Shown: in pieces, positions 1 through 4,469 of the stretch
How positions within the stretch are numbered: the first letter of the stretch is position 1
Layout of the letters: each line of letters starts with the position of its first letter
Origin: Pseudomonadota bacterium
GTDB taxonomy: Bacteria; Pseudomonadota; Alphaproteobacteria; Rhodobacterales; Rhodobacteraceae
DNA length: 6,008 bases
Direction: 5' to 3'
Assembly: GCA_027592105.1 (NCBI GenBank)
Contig: JAQCLA010000150.1
Coordinates: 1-6,008 of the forward strand
The notes under the pieces: model-generated
Databases searched by the model: none
What the model was told of the DNA's origin: nothing
The model's input: the letters and a program-made list of their open reading frames with translations, nothing else
Position numbers and translations under genes: made by a program

Positions 1-54
1 CCATACGCGCTTTGCCTCTTCGGCGGCGACCCATTCGGCATCATATTTGGTCAT
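1..54 (-). CDS. gltB: Glutamate synthase large subunit, N-terminal 18 codons only (partial)
   Basis: The visible peptide is MTKYDAEWVAAEEAKRVW, read from an ATG at 54 and open to the window edge. From memory, glutamate synthase large subunits of Rhodobacteraceae begin with a very similar stretch ahead of the 'NGLYSxxxEHSSCGVG' region, whose cysteine becomes the N-terminal nucleophile after propeptide removal. That region lies outside the window, so the catalytic domains cannot be seen. GltB hydrolyses glutamine, channels the ammonia to 2-oxoglutarate and makes glutamate using electrons delivered by GltD. The call leans on gltD lying upstream on the same strand. The ribosome-binding site is modest: a GGGACGAG stretch just before the ATG. 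The start lies 62 bp after the stop of the secreted-protein gene, and no terminator lies between them, so cotranscription with gltD is likely. Without the rest of the gene the identity is an inference. Confidence 0.78.
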   Translation of the reverse strand, partial: MTKYDAEWVAAEEAKRVW

Positions 55-76
55 CGTCTCGTCCCTTTCATTCGGG

Positions 77-106
77 CCGGGCGGTGCGTCCCTGTCACGC
101 GCCCGG
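77..106 (-). other. GC-rich hairpin in the leader just upstream of gltB
   Basis: The two arms, CCGGGCG at 77-83 and CGCCCGG at 100-106, are exact inverted repeats. Three more pairs (GTG at 84-86 with CAC at 96-98, one base bulged) leave a loop of about nine bases. In the direction of the operon the T-run comes before the stem, not after it, so this is not a classical intrinsic terminator for the minus strand. It sits about 23 bases upstream of the gltB start. It could act on mRNA processing, stability or translation between the secreted-protein gene and gltB. Function is inferred only from the fold. Confidence 0.4.
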
Positions 107-116
107 AAAAATCTGT

Positions 117-851
117 TCAGCCGTTCTGTATCGGCCCAACTGGCCCACCGCTCATCATCTCGCCGCAATCATAGATCGGTGTCATGCTGAGAAAGCCCGC
201 CTCGCCGGTCTGGGCGAATTCCATCGGGCTGCTGTCATACTCAAAGCGCTCATCACCATCGATGACCGTCTCGATCCCACCAAAGAACATCCGCCATTCG
301 GGATGCACGAATTGGTTTCCCTGCACCCGGCGCTGACCTGCACCGAGGTTGTATTGATAGGCGAAATCCGTCACCAAAAGCCGCTCGCCATCGATACTGA
401 CCGCGTCACCCGTCAGGCTGTCAAAGCCGGTATAGTCGCGTTGCACGGTTCCCGATGCACCCTCGATCAGCAGCGAGAACACCATGCTGTCACTGCCGCT
501 GTCCAAAAGCTCGGTCAGGCTGGCTGGGTCTTGCTCGGGTTCGATCAGGATGCTGCCGCCGCCCGACCGCAGGTTCCAGCTTTGCAGCCAGCGAAACTCC
601 GCATCCGTGTAGCTGAGGTGGAATGGGCCATCGCTATCGAGCGAGATCCGCCAATGCGTGCCTTGCGGATCGGCGGCGCATTGCCAGTGATGGCTGACGG
701 TGCAACCCCGCGCCTGCACGGTCAAAAAGGCCGTGCAGCCAGCGGGCACCTCGAACAATTGGGGCTGGGCCGCAAGCGGTGCGGGCAAGGCAAAGCCGAT
801 CACCGCCGCCAAAGCAGCTGAGATAAGGCTAAGTTGTCCTGTCCGGTTCAC
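117..851 (-). CDS. Secreted four-cysteine protein of unknown function in the glt operon
   Basis: This is a 244-residue protein that I cannot assign to a named family. Residues 1-28 look like a Sec signal peptide: a short polar start (NRTGQ), a hydrophobic stretch of about 17 residues rich in Ala, Leu and Ile, and a likely cut near LAA|QPQ. The mature part has four cysteines (about residues 39, 50, 58 and 229), enough for two disulfides in the periplasm. It also has many aromatic and acidic residues (RWLQSW, EWRMFFGG, RFEYDSSP) and no transmembrane segment, lipobox or recognisable catalytic motif. The chosen start is a GTG at 851, because it directly precedes the signal peptide, has GGAAGG ten bases upstream, and follows the gltD stop by 28 bp. 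An ATG further upstream in this frame would overlap gltD by over 300 bp. Similar hypothetical proteins lie beside gltD/gltB in other Rhodobacteraceae as far as I recall. Cotranscription with gltD and gltB is likely, but its link to glutamate synthesis is unknown. Confidence 0.85.
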   Translation of the reverse strand: MNRTGQLSLISAALAAVIGFALPAPLAAQPQLFEVPAGCTAFLTVQARGCTVSHHWQCAADPQGTHWRISLDSDGPFHLSYTDAEFRWLQSWNLRSGGGSILIEPEQDPASLTELLDSGSDSMVFSLLIEGASGTVQRDYTGFDSLTGDAVSIDGERLLVTDFAYQYNLGAGQRRVQGNQFVHPEWRMFFGGIETVIDGDERFEYDSSPMEFAQTGEAGFLSMTPIYDCGEMMSGGPVGPIQNG

Positions 852-861
852 GTTTCGCCGC

Positions 862-867
862 CCTTCC
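862..867 (-). promoter_or_regulatory. Ribosome-binding site deciding the GTG start of the secreted protein
   Basis: GGAAGG on the minus strand sits ten bases before the GTG at 851, inside the short gap after the gltD stop. No in-frame ATG is available between the gltD stop and the signal peptide. This site together with the signal-peptide boundary therefore supports the GTG start. Confidence 0.6.
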
Positions 868-879
868 GCGTTTTGCCCG

Positions 880-2316
880 TTACTCTGCCGCGACCGCGCC
901 AGACATGGCGAGCTTTTCCAAGATCGCCTCGGCCGCTTCACGCCCATCACGGATCGCCCAAACCACAAGGCTTGCGCCGCGCACGATATCGCCCACCGCG
1001 TAAACATCGGGGATCTGGGTCTCATGCGTGCGGAAATTGGCCTTGATCGTGCCCCAGCGGGTGACTTCCAACTCGGGCGCGCCCCAGAGCACCGGCAAAT
1101 CCTCTGGCTCAAAGCCCAAAGCCTTGATGACCATATCGGCAGGCTCATTGTAATCGGCCCCTTCGATGATCTCGGGGCTTTGACGGCCCGTCGCATCAGG
1201 TTGGCCAAGGCGCATTTTCTGGACTAGCACGCCGTCAACTTTGTCACTGGCGACAAAGCCCTTGGGCGCGGAAAGCCAGACGAAATCAACGCCCTCTTCC
1301 TCGGCATTGGCGACTTCGCGCTGGCTGCCGGGCATGTTGGCCTTGTCACGACGATAAAGGCATTTGACGCTTTCGGCACCCTGACGGATCGCGGTGCGCA
1401 CGCAATCCATCGCGGTATCACCGCCACCGATTACGACGATGCGCTTGCCTGCGGCGTTCAACTCACCGCTGTCGAATTCCGGCACTTCGTCGCCAAAGCT
1501 TTTGCGGTTGGACGCGGTCAGATAGTCGATCGCGCGCACGATGCCATCGGCACCCACACCCGGCGCGTTCAGATCGCGGGATTTGTAAACGCCCGTGGCG
1601 ATGATCACGAAATCATGCTTGCCGCGGATCGCGTCAAAGCTGATCGTTTCGCCCACATTGCAGTTGAGGACAAAGGCGATGCCCGCATCCTCAAGCTGCT
1701 GGGTACGGCGCATGACCACATCCTTTTCCAGCTTGAAGCCGGGGATGCCATAGGTCATCAAGCCGCCCGCGCGGTCGTAGCGGTCATAAACCGTGACCTG
1801 AAGGCCCGCACGGCGCAGCATGTCGGCGGCAGCCAAACCACCGGGGCCAGCACCGATGATGCCGACCGATTCGGTCCGCTCGACCGAGGGGATGCCGGGC
1901 TTGACCCAACCCTGATCCCATGCGGTATCGGTGATGTATTTCTCGACCGAGCCGATGGTGACCGTGCCATGGCCCGATTGCTCGATCACGCAATTGCCTT
2001 CGCACAGGCGATCTTGCGGGCAGATGCGGCCGCAAATCTCAGGGAAGGTATTGGTCGCCTGACTGATCTCATAGGCTTCTTGCAGACGCCCCTCGGCGGT
2101 CAGCTTTAGCCAATCGGGAATATTGTTGTGCAGCGGGCAGTGCGACTGACAATAAGGCACGCCGCATTGGCTGCAGCGGCCCGCCTGTTCAGCGGCCTTT
2201 TCGCGCGCATATTCACCGTATATCTCGTCGAAATCCGCCTTGCGCAGCGTCGGAGGACGCTTTTCAGGCATTTCTTTCGGTAACGAGACGAATTTCAACA
2301 TGGGTTGCTTGGCCAC
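880..2316 (-). CDS. gltD: Glutamate synthase [NADPH] small subunit
   Basis: GltD takes electrons from NADPH through FAD and passes them via iron-sulfur clusters to GltB in the cytoplasm, driving formation of glutamate from glutamine and 2-oxoglutarate. The 478-residue length is normal for the family. The N-terminal iron-sulfur domain shows two cysteine groups, C48/C51/C56/C60 (CSQCGVPYCQSHCP) and C95/C99/C105/C109 (CGRICPQDRLCEGNC). The FAD-binding motif GAGPGG is at 155-160. An ATG motif is at 240-242, and the second dinucleotide motif GGGDTAMD is at 297-304, where NADPH binds. A C-terminal flavin-contact segment (VYAVGDIVRGASLVVWAI) lies near 438-455. The start is a GTG at 2316, preceded by GGGAGA at six bases spacing. 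An internal ATG would give M6 but lacks this spacing, and related proteins begin with AKQ as I recall. It is the first gene of an apparent gltD – secreted protein – gltB operon, the reverse of the enteric gltBD order. Related oxidoreductase subunits (for example NADPH-ferredoxin reductase-like or PreT-type proteins) share this fold, but the sequence fits GltD throughout. Confidence 0.97.
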   Translation of the reverse strand: MAKQPMLKFVSLPKEMPEKRPPTLRKADFDEIYGEYAREKAAEQAGRCSQCGVPYCQSHCPLHNNIPDWLKLTAEGRLQEAYEISQATNTFPEICGRICPQDRLCEGNCVIEQSGHGTVTIGSVEKYITDTAWDQGWVKPGIPSVERTESVGIIGAGPGGLAAADMLRRAGLQVTVYDRYDRAGGLMTYGIPGFKLEKDVVMRRTQQLEDAGIAFVLNCNVGETISFDAIRGKHDFVIIATGVYKSRDLNAPGVGADGIVRAIDYLTASNRKSFGDEVPEFDSGELNAAGKRIVVIGGGDTAMDCVRTAIRQGAESVKCLYRRDKANMPGSQREVANAEEEGVDFVWLSAPKGFVASDKVDGVLVQKMRLGQPDATGRQSPEIIEGADYNEPADMVIKALGFEPEDLPVLWGAPELEVTRWGTIKANFRTHETQIPDVYAVGDIVRGASLVVWAIRDGREAAEAILEKLAMSGAVAAE

Positions 2317-2322
2317 GAAACA

Positions 2323-2328
2323 TCTCCC
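2323..2328 (-). promoter_or_regulatory. Ribosome-binding site supporting the GTG start of gltD
   Basis: GGGAGA on the minus strand lies six bases before the GTG at 2316. An ATG at 2323 overlaps the site but is in another frame, so the GTG is the better start. Confidence 0.6.
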
Positions 2329-2343
2329 ATCCTAGCTGCGACG

Positions 2344-2372
2344 CCTATACCGAGAGAGCGAACAGATAAAAA
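2344..2372 (-). promoter_or_regulatory. Candidate promoter of the gltD operon
   Basis: On the minus strand, TATAGG (2344-2349) is a four-of-six match to the sigma-70 -10 box. It lies 17 bases downstream of TTTTTA (2367-2372), a poor -35 box. This would start transcription roughly 20 bases upstream of the gltD GTG, with the ribosome-binding site inside the leader. The match is weak and other AT-rich hexamers in the spacer could serve instead. Confidence 0.25.
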
Positions 2373-2463
2373 GACAGCATTACTGACCTAAATAAAGATT
2401 CTTCTGCCCGCTCACACCAAAACACAGTCGCGATATCGACGAATTAGTAAACAAACGGACCTA

Positions 2464-2498
2464 TTGGATTTTTAATCATGCAAAAACAATATTATAGT
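2464..2498 (+). promoter_or_regulatory. Candidate promoter of uppP
   Basis: Overlapping -10-like hexamers TATTAT (2490-2495) and TATAGT (2493-2498) each match five of six consensus bases, at 30 to 40 bases before the uppP ATG. The best upstream element, TTGGAT (2464-2469), is 20 or more bases away, longer than ideal spacing. The -10 region is credible but the -35 assignment is not. Confidence 0.3.
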
Positions 2499-2527
2499 TC
2501 TGTCTTTGCTTGGGTGGGTATTGCACG

Positions 2528-3331
2528 ATGACTCTCTGGCACTTGATCTTGCTGGCCTTGATCCAAGGCATCACCGAGTTCTTGCCAGTCTCAAGCTCGG
2601 GTCATCTGGTGCTTTTGCCGAATCTCACGGGGCTGGCGGACCAAGGCCAACTGCTGGATGTCGCGGTGCATGTCGGCACACTGGCCGCCGTGATCCTATA
2701 CTTCTGGTCGGATGTGCGGATGGGCCTGTTGGGTGTGCCGCGCATGCTGACGGGCCGGATCGACACGCAAGGTGCCAAGCTCGCCTTTTTGCTGATGATC
2801 GCGACCATCCCGGTGGTACTGGTGGGGCTGGCGCTGCATCTGACGGGGCTGGATGATGCGATGCGCTCGATCGCCGTGATCGGCTGGACCATGCTGATTT
2901 TCGGCATCGTGCTGTATTGGGCCGATCAACGCGGGCCACAGGTGAAACAGACCGAGGGGTGGAACACCCGCGACGCCATCATCTTGGGCCTATGGCAAGC
3001 GGTGGCGCTGATCCCCGGCACATCGCGCTCGGGGATCACGATCACGGGCGCACGGTTCTTGGGCTATGACCGCCAATCGGCGGCGCGCATCGCAATGCTG
3101 ATGTCGATCCCGACCATCGCGGCCTCGGGCGTGTTGTTGGGTGTCGATGCGCTGGTGTCGGCCAACCTCGCCGCACTGCGCGAGGGCGCGATTGCAGCGG
3201 CCTTCGCCTTTGTCGCCGCATTGGCGGCGCTGTCACTGATGATGCGGCTTTTGCAATCGGTCAGCTTTACGCCCTATGTGATCTACCGGGTCGTGCTGGG
3301 CGTCGTGCTGCTCTGGATCGCCTATGCTTAA
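2528..3331 (+). CDS. uppP: Undecaprenyl-diphosphatase (BacA family)
   Basis: UppP removes a phosphate from undecaprenyl diphosphate at the inner membrane. This recycles the lipid carrier used for peptidoglycan and other surface polymers, and overexpression of the family gives bacitracin resistance. The 267-residue polytopic protein carries both family signatures. The first is Q13-G-I-T-E17-F-L-P-V-S-S-S-G-H26, the (E/Q)xxxE motif plus the serine-rich loop. The second is P163-G-T-S-R-S-G-I-T171, the PGxSRSxxT motif with its essential arginine. A conserved DVAVHVGT segment is near 44-51. Hydrophobic segments run through the rest, ending in FTPYVIYRVVLGVVLLWIAYA. The ATG at 2528 is chosen because it gives the usual MTLxHLILLALIQGITEF start and has a GGGTGGG stretch about nine bases upstream. 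A TTG at 2510 in the same frame would add six unlikely residues. It is divergent from the glt operon and converges on the next gene, its TAA overlapping that gene's stop. It appears monocistronic. Confidence 0.97.
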   Translation: MTLWHLILLALIQGITEFLPVSSSGHLVLLPNLTGLADQGQLLDVAVHVGTLAAVILYFWSDVRMGLLGVPRMLTGRIDTQGAKLAFLLMIATIPVVLVGLALHLTGLDDAMRSIAVIGWTMLIFGIVLYWADQRGPQVKQTEGWNTRDAIILGLWQAVALIPGTSRSGITITGARFLGYDRQSAARIAMLMSIPTIAASGVLLGVDALVSANLAALREGAIAAAFAFVAALAALSLMMRLLQSVSFTPYVIYRVVLGVVLLWIAYA

Positions 3332-4314
3332 TCCTGCTTTAGATTACGCGCGCTTTCCTTGATCTCGGCATATTGCCCGCCGGACCGATAGGGCCACAGG
3401 TAGTCATCCAGCACCGCACCCATCGCGACCGGCGTAATGCCCAGCGTGGCGAACCCCATGCGCCCTTCGCCCACGACATTGTCACGCGCAAGGTTACGCA
3501 CCTGATCGCGGGTCAAAAGGCCATTTTGGAACAGCCCAAGGCTGACCGCCTGTAGCCCATCGAACACCGCACCCATGATGCGCGCGATCCAGAAAGGCGT
3601 GTTCACGATCAAGCGGCGGCGGCGCACAACAGCAAGCATGCGCTGCATCAACTGTCGGAAACTCGCAACCTCGGGGCCGCCCAACTCATAGATACCGGGC
3701 TTTGCCTGACCCAAGACACCCATCACGGCGGCTTGCGCGACATCATCGACATAGACGGGTTGAAACCGCGTCGCGGCACCCACAACGGGCAAGATCGGGC
3801 CAAGGCGGCTCATCGCGGCGAAGCGGTTGAAAAACTGATCCTCGGGGCCAAAAATGATCGAGGGGCGCAAGATCACCGCGCTGGGAAAGGCGGCAAGCAC
3901 GGCCTCTTCGCCCTTGGCCTTGCTTACGGCATAGCGGCTGTCGCTCTCGGCATCGGCACCGATGGCCGAGATCTGCACCAGATACGCGGCCCCCTCTTCG
4001 CGGGCGATGCGCGCGACGCGGCCCGCCCCCTCGGCTTGCACGGCGTCAAAGCGATTCTTGCCCGACTCGGCCAGAATACCCACGCAATTGATGACCGCAT
4101 CGGCACCATGGATGGCCGCGCGCACGCTGGCATCATCGCGCAGATTGGCCAAGATCGGCTCAACCTGTCCGACAACGCCGTAGGGGCGCACGAAAAGTGC
4201 CTCGTTCGGGCGGCGCACCGCGACGCGCACGCGCCAACCCTCTTTGGCCATGCGGCGCGCGATGTATCGGCCGACAAATCCCGATCCGCCGAAAATGGTG
4301 ACGAGCTTCGACAT
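3328..4314 (-). CDS. NAD(P)-binding protein of the complex I NDUFA9 / atypical SDR family
   Basis: This 328-residue soluble protein has a Rossmann nucleotide-binding N terminus: the glycine motif GGSGFVG is at 9-15, directly after a beta strand (KLVTIF). A second family landmark, NCVGILAE, is at 76-83. The SAIGAD segment starts at 116, the SDR-like Y128-x-x-x-K132 pair lies in YAVSK, and RPSIIFGPED is at 150-159. A substrate-side FQPVYVDDVA stretch follows. This is the pattern of the extended/atypical short-chain dehydrogenases related to the eukaryotic complex I subunit NDUFA9. In mitochondria NDUFA9 binds NADPH and stabilises complex I. In bacteria the role is not settled, and no complex I gene is visible here. 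The ATG at 4314 has an excellent GGAGGA eight bases upstream and places the glycine motif at the usual distance. Its stop overlaps the convergent uppP stop. An alternative reading is a nucleoside-diphosphate-sugar epimerase-like enzyme, but the motifs fit NDUFA9 better. Confidence 0.9.
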   Translation of the reverse strand: MSKLVTIFGGSGFVGRYIARRMAKEGWRVRVAVRRPNEALFVRPYGVVGQVEPILANLRDDASVRAAIHGADAVINCVGILAESGKNRFDAVQAEGAGRVARIAREEGAAYLVQISAIGADAESDSRYAVSKAKGEEAVLAAFPSAVILRPSIIFGPEDQFFNRFAAMSRLGPILPVVGAATRFQPVYVDDVAQAAVMGVLGQAKPGIYELGGPEVASFRQLMQRMLAVVRRRRLIVNTPFWIARIMGAVFDGLQAVSLGLFQNGLLTRDQVRNLARDNVVGEGRMGFATLGITPVAMGAVLDDYLWPYRSGGQYAEIKESARNLKQD

Positions 4315-4322
4315 GACTGATG

Positions 4323-4328
4323 TCCTCC
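4323..4328 (-). promoter_or_regulatory. Strong ribosome-binding site of the NDUFA9-like gene
   Basis: GGAGGA on the minus strand lies eight bases before the ATG at 4314. It decides this start over the much longer in-frame extension back to 4476. Confidence 0.8.
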
Positions 4329-4343
4329 GGTCGCTTTGCGCGG

Positions 4344-4372
4344 GTGATAGGCGGGCGGCCCGCTTACGACAA
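4344..4372 (-). promoter_or_regulatory. Candidate sigma-70 promoter of the NDUFA9-like gene, with a palindrome in the spacer
   Basis: On the minus strand, TTGTCG (4367-4372) and TATCAC (4344-4349) each match four of six consensus bases with exactly 17 bases between them. This predicts a leader of about 20 to 25 bases that contains the GGAGGA site. The spacer holds a perfect 6-bp inverted repeat with a one-base centre, GCGGGC-G-GCCCGC (4351-4363), which could be an operator or just GC-rich coincidence. Confidence 0.4.
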
Positions 4373-4454
4373 GGCGCAAATCGTCCCAATCTTGCCAGTT
4401 TGCATGGCGGCGCGGGATGGCGCTGGTATCCCCCTTCTTGGCCGCGATAGAATT

Positions 4455-4462
4455 GAGGTGAT
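4455..4462 (+). promoter_or_regulatory. Ribosome-binding site deciding the tamA start
   Basis: GAGGTGAT is an eight-base match to the complement of the 16S rRNA 3' end. It lies seven bases before the ATG at 4470. The earlier in-frame ATG at 4461 overlaps this site, so the 4470 start is preferred. Confidence 0.6.
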
Positions 4463-4469
4463 GCAGACA

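Larger units (their letters stand above)
2317..2527. promoter_or_regulatory. AT-rich divergent promoter region between gltD and uppP
   Basis: This spacer of about 210 bp is visibly AT-rich against GC-rich neighbours, as expected for a divergent control region, and holds no plausible gene. It must contain the promoter of the glt operon (leftward) and of uppP (rightward). Individual promoter candidates are listed separately and are weak. An 8-bp perfect palindrome, CGATATCG, lies at 2431-2438 near the middle and could be part of a regulator site, but no known operator is recognised. No riboswitch-like structure or intrinsic terminator was seen. Confidence 0.65.

Noticed and set aside
12..821. 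Long plus-strand open frame of 269 codons opposite the secreted-protein gene
   Set aside because: It starts with TTG, has no ribosome-binding site or recognisable motif, and is antisense to a gene with a clear signal peptide. Long shadow frames are common in GC-rich DNA.
852..1208. Upstream extension of the secreted-protein frame to an ATG at 1208
   Set aside because: The extension lies wholly over gltD and the inter-gene gap in another frame, has low-complexity Arg/Ser-rich translation, and would bury the signal peptide in the middle of the protein.
2370..2507. 8-bp inverted repeat AAAGACAG (2370-2377) and CTGTCTTT (2500-2507) in the divergent spacer
   Set aside because: With about 200 bp of AT-rich sequence, one such pair is expected by chance fairly often. 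The copies lie at different distances from the two starts.
2510..2527. TTG start adding six residues to UppP
   Set aside because: The ATG at 2528 gives the family-typical N terminus, and the GGGTGGG stretch used as ribosome-binding site would be inside the coding region if TTG were used.
2537..2552. Sigma-54-like TGGCAC ... TTGC at the beginning of uppP
   Set aside because: The spacing between the GG and GC elements is one base too long for a functional -24/-12 promoter, and the site is inside the uppP coding sequence.
4461..4469. ATG at 4461 as tamA start
   Set aside because: It overlaps the GAGGTGAT ribosome-binding site. The ATG at 4470 has proper spacing, and the difference is only three residues.
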